A DNA stretch of 64,000 nucleotides from Saccharicrinis aurantiacus (GTDB lineage Bacteria; Bacteroidota; Bacteroidia; Bacteroidales; Marinilabiliaceae), in NCBI RefSeq assembly GCF_001660705.2, contig NZ_LYBV02000030.1, forward strand, positions 230,224 through 294,223, read 5' to 3'. The translations under genes were made by a program, and so were the position numbers. How positions within the stretch are numbered: position 1 is the stretch's first letter; each line of letters begins with the position of its first letter. The notes beneath the pieces were generated by a model. The model saw nothing but the letters and a program-made list of their open reading frames with translations, did not search any database and was not told the origin of the DNA. This document shows, piece by piece, positions 8,797-17,617 of the stretch.

Positions 8797-9516
8797 ATGT
8801 TCAAGCATCAAGGAAATACTCGCACTTTAACACACAATTTGAGATTAGCAGTAGTTTTATCTTTCGTAGCAGGCTTGGTAAATATTACTGGTTTACTATC
8901 GTTGGATATATTAACCACTAATGTAACAGGTCATTTTGCTTTTTTCGTTCAAAAAGTGTCGCAGTTAAATTTTAGGGGAGGACTTGTGTTTTTAACTTAC
9001 GTAAGTTCATTTCTATTTGGTTCGTTTTTATCAAACTTGATTATGGAATTTTTTAGGCATAATCGAAAGTTAAATGTGTACCTCGTTCCAATACTTCTTG
9101 AAGCATTGTTGTTAATGTTAATTGTAATAATTGGCTTAAATTCGGGGGTACAATCTTTTGTAATAAGTAACTTGCTATTACTGTCAATGGGACTTCAGAA
9201 TTCATTTGTTACTAAAATATCCAATGCCGTTGTGCGCACAACACACTTAACTGGGTTATTTACTGATTTAGGTATAGAGTTGGCTCAGCTTCTTTTTGAA
9301 AAAGATAAGGTAAAGCGTAAGGAAATTCAATCAACAATCTCATTGCGTATTTCCATAATATCTTTCTTTTTTATAGGTGGTCTCGTTGCAACTATTCTCT
9401 ATATTAATCTGAACTTGGGTTTAGTAAGCTTGCTTTTGCCATCTATAATTTTAATTCTAAGTTTAATTTATGATGATCAAAAGTTTATATCTAAACATAC
9501 TATTATTCGCTTTTAA
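8797..9516 (+). CDS. YoaK family (DUF1275) membrane protein
   Basis: 239 residues, six predicted hydrophobic segments. The opening V-L-S-F-V-A-G-L-V-N-I-T-G, the T-N-V-T-G-H segment (about residues 47-52) and the later S-M-G-L-Q-N-S and T-H-L-T-G-L blocks are the conserved features of DUF1275/YoaK proteins. The family is widespread in bacteria and its molecular function is not established; an inner-membrane transport role is a guess. It is transcribed divergently from tetR with 125 bases between starts, so the TetR operator could affect both directions. Length matches the family (about 220-240). Confidence 0.85.
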   Translation: MFKHQGNTRTLTHNLRLAVVLSFVAGLVNITGLLSLDILTTNVTGHFAFFVQKVSQLNFRGGLVFLTYVSSFLFGSFLSNLIMEFFRHNRKLNVYLVPILLEALLLMLIVIIGLNSGVQSFVISNLLLLSMGLQNSFVTKISNAVVRTTHLTGLFTDLGIELAQLLFEKDKVKRKEIQSTISLRISIISFFFIGGLVATILYINLNLGLVSLLLPSIILILSLIYDDQKFISKHTIIRF

Positions 9517-9743
9517 ATTAGCTTATCGAAAGTAGAATTTTAATCTATTATTAATTTACTACTAGTAGGCCTATAGTTAGGCCTTAGGTGACATTAATTT
9601 GTGCAAAATGAACAAGATCTTAATATCTTATAGTAAATAAGTGTAAAACTTAGGTATTAAATATCAATAAATTGATTAATATTACAGCCAATAATTATGG
9701 AGATAATAATTTAAAACCTTAAAAACTAACTTAAACCACTGTT

Positions 9744-10217
9744 ATGGGACTAGATAAAACTATTGTTTTTTTTAACAAGCAGTTAGAGGAAGCAAAAAGC
9801 GAGTCTGAAAAGAAGGCTTTAAACAGATTTGTTGTTGTTTTAAATGACTTGATTAAGAAAGAATTGTCAGTTGATGAGATAAAATCGATTGAGCATCAGA
9901 TTGCAAACCTTGGAATACAAGCCAAAGTTAGTAATAAGGGATCATACGTAAATAGGCGATTAGCTGAGTTTGAACGATACCTGCAGCAGCAATTTAAATT
10001 TAGACCAGTAAATTACCATAGGTCATTCGGTATTATTTTAGGTTTAAGCTTTGGTATTGCATTAGGCTTTTCAATCGGATCTTTATTTGAAGGTTTATTA
10101 GCGTTAATTGTGAGCCTTATATTTACAACTATTATTGGAGGAAGTATTGGGTATTTACTAGGTACAAAGAAAGATGTAGCTTATGCCAAAGAGGATAGGC
10201 TTTATCAAAATAAATAG
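9744..10217 (+). CDS. Small membrane protein, unknown function
   Basis: 157 residues, not recognised. The N-terminal 95 residues are charged and helical, probably a coiled coil. Two hydrophobic glycine-rich segments follow (about 98-118 and 120-142) with repeated G-x-x-x-G spacing such as G-L-S-F-G-I-A-L-G-F-S-I-G, resembling glycine-zipper hairpins. A short charged tail ends in the cytoplasm if both helices cross. No signal peptide. It stands alone: 227 bases from the YoaK gene, with an AGGCCTA/TAGGCCT hairpin at 9567-9584 between them, and 162 bases before lysR. Confidence 0.7.
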   Translation: MGLDKTIVFFNKQLEEAKSESEKKALNRFVVVLNDLIKKELSVDEIKSIEHQIANLGIQAKVSNKGSYVNRRLAEFERYLQQQFKFRPVNYHRSFGIILGLSFGIALGFSIGSLFEGLLALIVSLIFTTIIGGSIGYLLGTKKDVAYAKEDRLYQNK

Positions 10218-10379
10218 ATCTCTGCAGGATTGTAGAAAAGTCTATTAGGTTGTAAATTCGATTTTACCGAAATAAAAATATTATGCGTGTTCTTTTATTG
10301 TGTTTGCAAAGCATGATATAAGAACATTTTTTTTGTGCTAACTTAAAGTCATTAAGCGTAAATAGATTTTTGTTTAGTT

Positions 10380-11267
10380 ATGGATTATAGAGATAAAGTT
10401 TTTTTAATTGTAGCTGAGAATTTAAGTTTTTCTAAAGCTGCAAGTGAGTTGTTTATCAGTCAGCCTGCAGTAACCAAGCATATTAAAGAGTTGGAAAGAA
10501 AGTTGGAAATATCTGTATTTGAACGCAAAGGAAATCGGATTTATTTAACTAAGGCAGGTAAGTTGGCTTATTCAAATTTAAAGAAAATTGAACAGTTATA
10601 CCAAAACATGGAATTTGAGATTGGTAGACTTAATGATACTTTTAAAGGGGAGCTTACTTTAGCAGCTAGTTCAACAATATCTAATTATATTTTACCCAAA
10701 ATGATGGCTTCGTTTCATAAGCGATACCCTAAAATACAACTCGACTTAATAAGTGGGAATTCGTTTAAAGTAGAACAAGCTTTAATGAATAACGAAGTAA
10801 ATGTTGGTTTGCTTGAGAACGATACTGTCCATTCCGATTTGAAGTACTCAAAATTTATGGATGACGAATTACTTGTGGTAACTGGGGTTAATAGTATTTA
10901 TGCCAAGCGAAAACAAATTAGTTTAAGTGAGTTTAAAGAAATACCACTAGTTCTGCGCGAAAAAGGGTCAGGTACCTTGGAGGTGGTAATGACAAAACTG
11001 AAAGAGGCTGGTGTTTTGGTAGAGGAATTAAATACATTAATTCACCTGGGAAGTACCGAAGCGATAAAGTCATTTCTTCACGATTTTGATGGAATTGCTA
11101 TTGTGTCAGAGCAGTCCGTTCTAAATGAGTTGCATCAGAATCGGATTATCAGACTAAATGTAAAAGGCCTCATTATAAACCGAGAGTTACGTGTGGTTAT
11201 GCGCCATGGTTATGAAAATAAGCTGGCATCGATGTTTATTAATTTTGTTAATCAATATAACTTTTAG
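10380..11267 (+). CDS. LysR-family transcriptional regulator
   Basis: 295 residues, full family length. The winged helix-turn-helix occupies residues 1-60 (S-F-S-K-A-A-S-E-L-F-I-S-Q-P-A-V-T-K-H-I is the recognition region), followed by the linker helix and a periplasmic-binding-protein-like effector domain from about residue 90. It lies 71 bases upstream of the YeiH-type gene in the same direction, unlike the common divergent LysR layout, but the YeiH gene has its own promoter. In enterobacteria the LysR protein YeiE controls yeiH, so by analogy this one may sense a sulfur compound and activate the exporter operon; that link is inference. Confidence 0.9.
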   Translation: MDYRDKVFLIVAENLSFSKAASELFISQPAVTKHIKELERKLEISVFERKGNRIYLTKAGKLAYSNLKKIEQLYQNMEFEIGRLNDTFKGELTLAASSTISNYILPKMMASFHKRYPKIQLDLISGNSFKVEQALMNNEVNVGLLENDTVHSDLKYSKFMDDELLVVTGVNSIYAKRKQISLSEFKEIPLVLREKGSGTLEVVMTKLKEAGVLVEELNTLIHLGSTEAIKSFLHDFDGIAIVSEQSVLNELHQNRIIRLNVKGLIINRELRVVMRHGYENKLASMFINFVNQYNF

Positions 11268-11290
11268 TTATTCAATATAAAAAAATACTA

Positions 11291-11322
11291 TTTGCTTTGG
11301 TTATAGTGGGCGGATATCTTTG
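11291..11322 (+). promoter_or_regulatory. Promoter of the YeiH/TauE operon
   Basis: TTTG at 11291-11294, 20 bases, then TATCTTTG at 11315-11322, matching the Bacteroidota -33/-7 promoter (TTG / TAnnTTTG). Transcription would start around 11327, giving a leader of about 12 bases before the ATG at 11339. It separates the exporter operon from lysR. Confidence 0.7.
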
Positions 11323-11338
11323 TAAAAAAAGATAAGGT

Positions 11339-12262
11339 ATGAAACTCACAAATAAACAGCTTAATTACTTATTTATTGGCACAATGGTATTCTGCTTTAT
11401 GCCATTTGTTTCTCCAGCAATTGCATTAGGTATTGGGATTTTATTTTCAGCATTAGGTTTTAAGAATGCTGATGTCTCGAAGAACTCTTCTCTCTTTTTA
11501 AAAGGATCTGTTGTTTTGATGGGTTTTGGAATGCAATTACCTGATGTTTTAGAAGCTTCAAAAGATGGTTTACTAGGCACTGCGGTATCCGTTATATTGG
11601 TGATGTCTTTGGGTTTTGTATTAACCCGCTTATTGAAGGTTGATACAAAGGTAGGTTTACTAATAGCTTCGGGAACTGCCATATGCGGAGGAAGCGCCAT
11701 AGCAGCAATAGCTCCTCTAACAAATAGTAAAAATGAACAGATATCCTTTTCCTTAGCAGTAGTCTTTATATTGAATGCCATTGCCTTAGTCTTATTCCCA
11801 TTGGTAGGACATGCATTAAATATGGATGAATATACTTTCGGTAAATGGGCAGCAATTGCTATTCACGATACTAGTTCAGTTGTTGGAGCAGGTGCTATTT
11901 ATGGAGAAACCGCATTACAAATTGCTACAACAGTAAAGTTAATAAGGGCATTGTGGATCATTCCTTTATCCTTAGTAGTTATGTTTTTTTCAAGAGGGCA
12001 GGAAACCGGAAAGATCCAATTCCCGTGGTTTATTCTATTGTTTGTAGGCGCTATTATTTTCTCGTATTTCGTTCCAACATTAAATGGTATTTATCCAAGT
12101 TTTGCATGGTTGGGTAAAAAAGGGATGGTAGTTGCGCTGTTTTTAATTGGGTCTAGTATTTCATTGAAAAGTGCTAAGCAAGCAGGACTTAAAAGTTTTA
12201 TAATGGGTATTGGTTTGTGGATTTTTATATCAGTTGGTTCCTTAATCTTTTTAATGCAATAG
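11339..12262 (+). CDS. YeiH family (UPF0324) putative sulfate/sulfite exporter
   Basis: 307 residues with about ten membrane helices and no signal peptide. Conserved family blocks are visible: G-T-A-I-C-G-G-S-A-I-A-A (about residues 112-123), A-I-H-D-T-S-S-V-V-G-A (about 174-184) and T-T-V-K-L-I-R-A-L-W (about 197-206). The family is annotated as putative sulfate or sulfonate exporters of the inner membrane; direct transport evidence is limited. It has its own promoter and is followed after 2 bases by a TauE/SafE transporter, so two unrelated sulfur-anion exporters are probably translated together. Confidence 0.9.
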   Translation: MKLTNKQLNYLFIGTMVFCFMPFVSPAIALGIGILFSALGFKNADVSKNSSLFLKGSVVLMGFGMQLPDVLEASKDGLLGTAVSVILVMSLGFVLTRLLKVDTKVGLLIASGTAICGGSAIAAIAPLTNSKNEQISFSLAVVFILNAIALVLFPLVGHALNMDEYTFGKWAAIAIHDTSSVVGAGAIYGETALQIATTVKLIRALWIIPLSLVVMFFSRGQETGKIQFPWFILLFVGAIIFSYFVPTLNGIYPSFAWLGKKGMVVALFLIGSSISLKSAKQAGLKSFIMGIGLWIFISVGSLIFLMQ

Positions 12263-12264
12263 AC

Positions 12265-12981
12265 ATGGTTAACATCGGTGCAATTGTTGTTGTAATTTTT
12301 AGTAGCCTTTTAAAAGGCATTACGGGTTTTGGTTTTGCCCTGTTATCTCTTCCGCTTCTAATGATCTGGTATAGCCCAAAAGAATTAATACCAGTATTGG
12401 TAATGTGCAATTTATTGGCTTCAGTATTTATTATACTTCAAAAAAAGGAGAAGAAATTGATAGATAAGAAGTTTATGAGCCTCATTATATTTGGCGGTAT
12501 TTTTACAATATCTGGTGTTGGGGTATTAAAGTATATTGATGAAGGCTTTCTTATTCAAATTGTATCTGGCCTATTTATTATTTTATGCTTGCTATCGATT
12601 TTTAAAGTTCGGTCAAACATAAATTTGCCTAAATGGACTTATAGTTTGGCCGGCTCTATTATTGGTTTCTTAACAGGTAGTATTTCAGTGAGTGGACCTC
12701 CATTGGCTTTATTTTTAAATCAGACTAATACCAGCAATCAAACCTTCAGAGAAGTATTTGCATGGTTTAGCATTGTTACCTCTGTTGTTGCTGTTGTTGG
12801 ATATTTTATTGCCGGTTTAATTTCGCGACAATCTATTGAAATGGTTCTTGTTTTTGCACCTATTCTATTAATAGGTGCAGTGCTAGGTAAGCGATTAAAT
12901 GCTGTGATACCTGCCCAATTATTTAAAAATATTAGCGTTGTTATTACATTGATATCTTGTGTGATTCTTTTAATATCATAA
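12265..12981 (+). CDS. TauE/SafE (TSUP) family sulfite/anion exporter
   Basis: 238 residues from the ATG at 12265, two bases after the yeiH-like stop; an upstream in-frame ATG at 12217 would overlap that gene by 46 bases and is less likely. About seven to eight hydrophobic segments; F-S-S-L-L-K-G-I-T-G-F-G-F-A (N-terminus) and G-F-L-T-G-S-I-S-V-S-G-P-P (about 140-152) are the two repeated TSUP signatures. The family moves sulfite, sulfoacetate and related anions. With the YeiH-type protein it suggests detoxification or export of oxidised sulfur, which could come from sulfated or sulfonated substrates. Confidence 0.9.
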   Translation: MVNIGAIVVVIFSSLLKGITGFGFALLSLPLLMIWYSPKELIPVLVMCNLLASVFIILQKKEKKLIDKKFMSLIIFGGIFTISGVGVLKYIDEGFLIQIVSGLFIILCLLSIFKVRSNINLPKWTYSLAGSIIGFLTGSISVSGPPLALFLNQTNTSNQTFREVFAWFSIVTSVVAVVGYFIAGLISRQSIEMVLVFAPILLIGAVLGKRLNAVIPAQLFKNISVVITLISCVILLIS

Positions 12982-13045
12982 TAGCAGAAATCTTGAGATC
13001 ATTAATTATTTATATGCTACATCTAAGATTGTATTAGTAATTCTT

Positions 13046-13053
13046 TAAATTTG
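13046..13053 (+). promoter_or_regulatory. -7 promoter box before the 13073 gene
   Basis: TAAATTTG, an exact TAnnTTTG match, 19 bases before the ATG. A TTG lies at 13029-13031, closer than the usual spacing. Confidence 0.5.
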
Positions 13054-13072
13054 CGATTCTAAAATAAGAATA

Positions 13073-13702
13073 ATGCAAAAAGAAAATGAGTACTCAGCTA
13101 AAATGACCACCAAATCAGAAGCTGAGTTGTACGAATATATAAATAACGAAAACCGATATCAAGAAGGTGCTATTGTAGCAGCAATTTGGGAACTCGAAAA
13201 GAGAGGTGTTAGAAATGAAGCATTGGTAATGCTAGAATCTAAATTAGATGGTGTTTTGAGCCAGAAAAAAGCCAACTCAATTATTGATACGATAGAGGAG
13301 GATGCTCAGGCAATAAATTTACCCGCTCCAGAATTATATAGTCCATTTTTTATGAGGATTTTCGGGGTGTTGTTTTCGGTATTTGGAGGTAGTATTTTAA
13401 TGGCAATTAATTTCTCTCGACTTGGGAAAAAAGATATTGCTCGTAATGTAGTTCTTGCTGGATTGGCATATTCATTATTGCAAGGAGTCGTATTGAACTT
13501 CTTCGGACCATCGGCCACCATACTTAGCGTTCCTGCTAGTTTAGGTGGGGTTTATTTAATGGAACATTGGTTTTGGAATAAACATGTGCCAAGTAGTCAG
13601 GTGTTTGTTAAGCGTAGTTTTTTACCTCCTGTACTTTTTGCAATTACTATTGCTATGCTGTTGGTTTATCTAATGATAGAAAATGGAATAGCTCTTCAGT
13701 AA
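13073..13702 (+). CDS. Membrane protein of unknown function
   Basis: 209 residues, not recognised at family level. The first 85 residues are soluble and charged (with the phrase T-T-K-S-E-A-E-L-Y-E-Y-I, and A-A-I-W-E-L-E-K-R-G), a pattern seen in small Bacteroidota membrane proteins of unknown role. Three or four hydrophobic segments follow: about 98-116, 125-148, 150-168 and 182-203. No signal peptide. The start at 13073 is supported by the -7 box just upstream. It is convergent with the barrel gene at 13743 and shares an inverted repeat with it. Confidence 0.75.
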   Translation: MQKENEYSAKMTTKSEAELYEYINNENRYQEGAIVAAIWELEKRGVRNEALVMLESKLDGVLSQKKANSIIDTIEEDAQAINLPAPELYSPFFMRIFGVLFSVFGGSILMAINFSRLGKKDIARNVVLAGLAYSLLQGVVLNFFGPSATILSVPASLGGVYLMEHWFWNKHVPSSQVFVKRSFLPPVLFAITIAMLLVYLMIENGIALQ

Positions 13703-13723
13703 TTTAATAGATCTACTTTATAA

Positions 13724-13752
13724 TGACTTCTAATAGCGATGTTTAGAAGTCA
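13724..13752. terminator. Inverted repeat between convergent genes
   Basis: TGACTTCTAA (13724-13733) pairs perfectly with TTAGAAGTCA (13743-13752), extended on both sides by AT pairs. It lies between convergent genes and includes the stop codon of the minus-strand gene. There is no strong T-run, so this is a probable but weak bidirectional terminator. Confidence 0.45.
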
Positions 13753-15368
13753 TAATATAAGTTCTTTAAGCTTGTTCTGATTGCAAACCAAACTTGCTGT
13801 GTTTCTAATACTTGTAAATTATTACTTTCTCTTCTTAGCCTTGTTCCAAGGGCAATATTGAAGTTATTTCTTGGGTTGATAAGGTAGCTAACACTTAAAT
13901 CAGTATAATATAAGTTAGTTTTTAAGCCTTGCCCAATATAGTGGCCATAATCACCAGGTCTATTATCGTTACTTTTATAGATGTCTTTACCCCAGCTAAT
14001 ATCATCATCTTCATAATCCTTACCATACATGGCTAACATAAACTCGGCATTAAAAATGAAACGTCGGTATTGATATTTAATATGGGTAACACTTTCTCTA
14101 AAGTTTGCCCCCAAAGGATGCGCCAATGATTGGTTATAGTGTCCGTAATTAGTAATGCTTTCTCGGTGAGAATAGGTGTAAGGCCTCACCTGATTATACT
14201 CGGTTTGGAAGTCGAGTTTGTTTATTTTAAACACATCAAAGCTTTTAAAACCTAGTTGAAATCCATGTTTATTGGCCCACCACTTATTGCCTCCAAATAC
14301 CTCGTCAAACTTAAATTCACCTAAAACGAATTGTCCATAGAATGCACTCTTGTTTCCTACAATATACTTTGCATTTAATCCCATTGTTACAGCGTCAGGT
14401 GATCCTGTCGCATATTCTATTGGTCTAAAAAACGCGAATGGATTCAAGTAAGTAAAATCAAAACCTCTATAACCCATAGTATCTTGCGCAGCCCATACAA
14501 CATTCTCAAAAAAACCAAGGGAAAGCCTGTTTCCTATGTTAGCGGTGAGGTAATGCGAAACAGAATATTTCTCAGGGTAACGAGCATCGTTACCCTCTAG
14601 GGCTGGATCAATATTTAAATCGCGGTGTTGTGCCCATTGTATCATATATTTTATTTTACCAAACTCAGCGTTTAGTCGTAAAAACGGATAGCTAAAAGCA
14701 TTATCAGAAAGCAATAGAGAACGATGACCATCACCAATAAACATTTTGCCATTACCCATCTGAATATTAATATATTCTTTATAAGCATTGAATGAAATAT
14801 AACCAGTGGCCTGAGAAAAGTCGTGCGGACTTTCGTTGGCAAAGTTCTTACTTTTTCCTTGCCCGGGAACAACTTTGTTGGTTCTAACAAAGTCATCAAT
14901 ATAATTTGGGAATACCGCTTGATTCTCGTAAAAATCTGCATAAAAATAGAAGCTTTTACCTAACTTTCCATCTACTGATATGCCACGTGTATTAGTCCAT
15001 GTAGTTTTATTTTCAATACGTTCTTGTCCAACATTAAAATCAAAAAGAGGGTTTATCTTAACCCACCAATCTTCGTTTTCCCATTTAATTAAATCATCAT
15101 GTAAGAAGCGTTTCCAGATATTTAACTTTCCATCTGGTACTTTTATACCGTCATACAAAATAGAGTCAACATTCGTTAATTGCTGTAGTTTTGTATAGTC
15201 AATTGGTCTTAACGAAGTATGATAATTAGTTCCGGGTTGATAAAGTACTTTGCCAAAAGGGTGGAATTGCCAATTGTCATAGTAGCTTACTTCTTGAGCT
15301 TTAGTTTGATGAGAAGCGCAAATAATTGCTATAAATAGAATTTTATATAAGTGTGTTTTTAATTTCAT
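13743..15368 (-). CDS. Outer-membrane barrel protein, Wzi/RemB-like
   Basis: 541 residues with a signal peptide ending T-K-A-Q (about residue 24). The body is rich in alternating aromatic strands and ends Y-Y-D-F, as expected for a large outer-membrane barrel. The conserved W-Q-F-H-P-F-G near residue 33, V-G-Q-E-R-I-E-N and G-N-G-K-M-F-I-G-D-G-H-R-S blocks resemble the capsule-assembly Wzi-like and gliding-associated RemB-like barrels of Bacteroidota. Those proteins help attach or handle extracellular polysaccharide at the surface. A glycosyltransferase gene follows downstream in the opposite sense of transcription order (upstream on the minus strand, 44 bases away), which supports a role linked to surface glycans. 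Exact family is uncertain. Confidence 0.65.
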   Translation of the reverse strand: MKLKTHLYKILFIAIICASHQTKAQEVSYYDNWQFHPFGKVLYQPGTNYHTSLRPIDYTKLQQLTNVDSILYDGIKVPDGKLNIWKRFLHDDLIKWENEDWWVKINPLFDFNVGQERIENKTTWTNTRGISVDGKLGKSFYFYADFYENQAVFPNYIDDFVRTNKVVPGQGKSKNFANESPHDFSQATGYISFNAYKEYINIQMGNGKMFIGDGHRSLLLSDNAFSYPFLRLNAEFGKIKYMIQWAQHRDLNIDPALEGNDARYPEKYSVSHYLTANIGNRLSLGFFENVVWAAQDTMGYRGFDFTYLNPFAFFRPIEYATGSPDAVTMGLNAKYIVGNKSAFYGQFVLGEFKFDEVFGGNKWWANKHGFQLGFKSFDVFKINKLDFQTEYNQVRPYTYSHRESITNYGHYNQSLAHPLGANFRESVTHIKYQYRRFIFNAEFMLAMYGKDYEDDDISWGKDIYKSNDNRPGDYGHYIGQGLKTNLYYTDLSVSYLINPRNNFNIALGTRLRRESNNLQVLETQQVWFAIRTSLKNLYYDF

Positions 15369-15412
15369 TAATGTCTTAATTGGTAAAATAGGGTATTAAA
15401 TAGCCTAATATT

Positions 15413-16159
15413 TTAACGTTTTATAAATTGAGGAAGCTTAGATAGGTTTTTCCAAATTATGGTATGAAACCCTCCAATCTTATTATTCCTTAAAGCCTGA
15501 ATATCTTCTTTTGATTTGGTTATAATATTCGTAAGGTTTTTATTACTAGCTCCACCCAGTCGCATTTTTGTTATAACATTTGGTAAATACGAAAAGTTAA
15601 GGGTTTTGTTTTTAAAAACGCGTAAAATAAAATCATAATCTGCAGCTATCTTAAAACGCGTATCAAAATTCCCATACGTTTTGTAAACTTCTTTTCTTAA
15701 AAATAGAGTAGGGTGGGCGGGCATCCATCCTGCTTTTAGCATTTTGTACTTAAATGCTTTACTTTTCCAATATCGAATTACTTTATTGGTATTATCGGTA
15801 GCAACATATTCTAAATCGCCATATACACCATCCGATTTTGTGTTTTCAAAAAGAGAAACAATTGCTTGTATGGTGTCTTCCGATTTAAAGATATCATCAG
15901 CATGCAGAAATCCAATTATATCACCTGTGGCTTTATTTAGTCCTTTGTTTAAGGCATCATAAATGCCTTTATCAGGTTCAGAAATATGCTGGCTTATATA
16001 CTGTTTGTTATCGGCAATAATTTGCTTAGTGTTATCCTTCGAATCTCCATCAACTACTATATATTCAATATTTCTGTACGATTGTTCAGCAATGGAATCA
16101 ATGGTTGATTGAAGTGTTTTCGCTGCGTTATATGTGGCCGTTATTATTGAAACTTTCAT
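15413..16159 (-). CDS. Family 2 glycosyltransferase (WcaE/WcaA-like)
   Basis: 248 residues, cytoplasmic. GT-A nucleotide-sugar-binding start K-V-S-I-I-T-A-T-Y-N-A (residues 2-12), D-G-x-S-x-D near 38-42, and the phrase D-K-G-I-Y-D-A-L-N-K-G with F-L-H-A-D-D (about 63-90), in which H-A-D-D is the metal-binding DxD equivalent. This pattern is typical of GT2 enzymes building exopolysaccharide or O-antigen. The gene is 44 bases upstream of the Wzi/RemB-like barrel on the same strand, so the two are probably co-transcribed. The 306-base gap upstream (16160-16465) is AT-rich and holds the promoter of the divergent phosphoesterase; no other feature is seen there. Confidence 0.92.
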   Translation of the reverse strand: MKVSIITATYNAAKTLQSTIDSIAEQSYRNIEYIVVDGDSKDNTKQIIADNKQYISQHISEPDKGIYDALNKGLNKATGDIIGFLHADDIFKSEDTIQAIVSLFENTKSDGVYGDLEYVATDNTNKVIRYWKSKAFKYKMLKAGWMPAHPTLFLRKEVYKTYGNFDTRFKIAADYDFILRVFKNKTLNFSYLPNVITKMRLGGASNKNLTNIITKSKEDIQALRNNKIGGFHTIIWKNLSKLPQFIKR

Positions 16160-16434
16160 TATTCTTTGTTACTTACCTTATTCAATAAAGGTTTCGCTCT
16201 TGCTAAAAAATGATTAAAGAATTATTGTATTTTGTGTAGTATCGATATATTTATCGGCAAATGTACTATTTAATGTGTTTAACAAAGCATTGTTTAATGT
16301 TCAAATATTGTTCATCCCCTTTTTAGAATAGCGATTTAATTATAAGCCTTGTCTTTAACTAATGGTTGGAGTTTAAATAAATGTTAAATGCGCTTATCAT
16401 GTATAAAAATGCACAGTGTATTTGAAAGTTTTTA

Positions 16435-16442
16435 TATTTTTG
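16435..16442 (+). promoter_or_regulatory. -7 promoter box of the metallophosphoesterase gene
   Basis: TATTTTTG matches TAnnTTTG. Transcription would begin near 16447-16449, about 17 bases before the TTG start codon at 16466. This short leader supports the non-ATG start. Confidence 0.55.
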
Positions 16443-16465
16443 CCTCCGTATGATGTTTAATTTTA

Positions 16466-17449
16466 TTGACAGCTAAATTGGAAAAAACTGATTATAAAAG
16501 GATAATTAAAGAAAAATGCTTCTATGATGTTATTGGAGATATCCACGGTTACGCTAACGAATTAGAAGAACTATTATTAAAATTAGGCTATCATAAAATA
16601 TATGGTGTTTGGCAGCACGATTATAGAAAGGCAGTATTTGTTGGCGATTTTGTTGATCGTGGTCCAAGCTCGCGAGGGGTTCTGTCTATTGTTAAAGGAA
16701 TGGTTGAAGGAGGATTTGCTCATGCTGTATTGGGAAATCATGAACTTAACTTGATACTTTATCTTACTAAAAATCCTGAAACCGGGAAGCCCTTTAAAAA
16801 GCCGAGTGAGTCGGGTAGAAAATACCTTGAAGCTATCAAAAACGAATTTAAAGGAGAGCCAAATGCATTGAAAGAGTATTTGCGTTGGTTACGAAAGCTA
16901 CCTTTCTACCTCGACTTTGTTAAGTTTAGAGTGGTGCACGCCTATTGGAATTCAGAATATCTTCAATTGATAGATGATCACCGAAAAGGAGGGAAGTTAT
17001 CTAAAACGATGCTGGGTTTATTGTCTGATCCTGATCATCCGTTTACCGCAGCTGTAAATGGAGTTAGTAAAGGGTTGGAAATGAAATTACCTGCAGACCT
17101 AGTAATAAAGGATTCAAATAATATTAGACGGACTAATTTTAGGATTAAATATTGGGAAGAGCCAGCTGATAAAACTTTTTATGAGTTGAGTTATGGTAAC
17201 AAGTTTAAATTACCTGACTATACAGTACCGAAGCAATTATTATTTCCATTTGAGGTTTACGATAACTCAAGGCCCTTATTATTCATAGGCCATTACTGTA
17301 TGGGTAAAGAGAATATGATTGCAACCAAAAATATTTGCTGTATCGATGCCTGTATTGCATCTAAGGGAACCTTGGCTGCTTATAAATGGAATGGCGAAAC
17401 TGAGATAAACCCTGAACATTTTGTATTTGTTAATCTGAAAGAAAACTAA
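16466..17449 (+). CDS. Calcineurin-like metallophosphoesterase, TTG start
   Basis: 327 residues. The metal and phosphate ligands of the PPP/ApaH-PrpE type are all visible: G-D-I-H-G (residues about 23-27), G-D-F-V-D-R-G-P (about 58-65), G-N-H-E (about 91-94), a later H-A-Y-W and a final G-H-Y-C. The enzyme probably hydrolyses a phosphoester such as a dinucleoside polyphosphate or phosphoprotein; the substrate is not determinable. No ATG is available before the first catalytic motif: the frame is closed by TGA at 16451 and the only plausible starts are TTG at 16466 or 16478. It is transcribed divergently from the glycosyltransferase. Confidence 0.88.
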   Translation: MTAKLEKTDYKRIIKEKCFYDVIGDIHGYANELEELLLKLGYHKIYGVWQHDYRKAVFVGDFVDRGPSSRGVLSIVKGMVEGGFAHAVLGNHELNLILYLTKNPETGKPFKKPSESGRKYLEAIKNEFKGEPNALKEYLRWLRKLPFYLDFVKFRVVHAYWNSEYLQLIDDHRKGGKLSKTMLGLLSDPDHPFTAAVNGVSKGLEMKLPADLVIKDSNNIRRTNFRIKYWEEPADKTFYELSYGNKFKLPDYTVPKQLLFPFEVYDNSRPLLFIGHYCMGKENMIATKNICCIDACIASKGTLAAYKWNGETEINPEHFVFVNLKEN

Positions 17450-17584
17450 AACTATTTCGTCAAATTTGGGTTGTTCTTCTTGTATTGGATAAAGGAGTAA
17501 AATAATGATTACAGGCTGTATATTGTATTGTTTATGCCCTGTGCACAACTTTTATTTTAAACTTTAAAGCCATCAAATTAATAT

Positions 17585-17592
17585 TATCTTTG
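17585..17592 (+). promoter_or_regulatory. -7 promoter box before the TPR gene
   Basis: TATCTTTG, an exact TAnnTTTG match, 26 bases before the ATG at 17618. A start about five bases downstream would give a leader of roughly 20 bases. Confidence 0.55.
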
Positions 17593-17617
17593 ACGTAATA
17601 TTAGAAACCTAGTTTAT

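Noticed and set aside
9567..9584. Terminator AGGCCTA/TAGGCCT after the YoaK-type gene
   Set aside because: The hairpin is neat but has only a four-base loop and no T-run, so I mention it only with the neighbouring gene.
11365..11781. 138-codon frame antisense to the YeiH-type gene
   Set aside because: It is a shadow of the real gene, whose membrane helices and family motifs are clear; the antisense product has no recognisable features.
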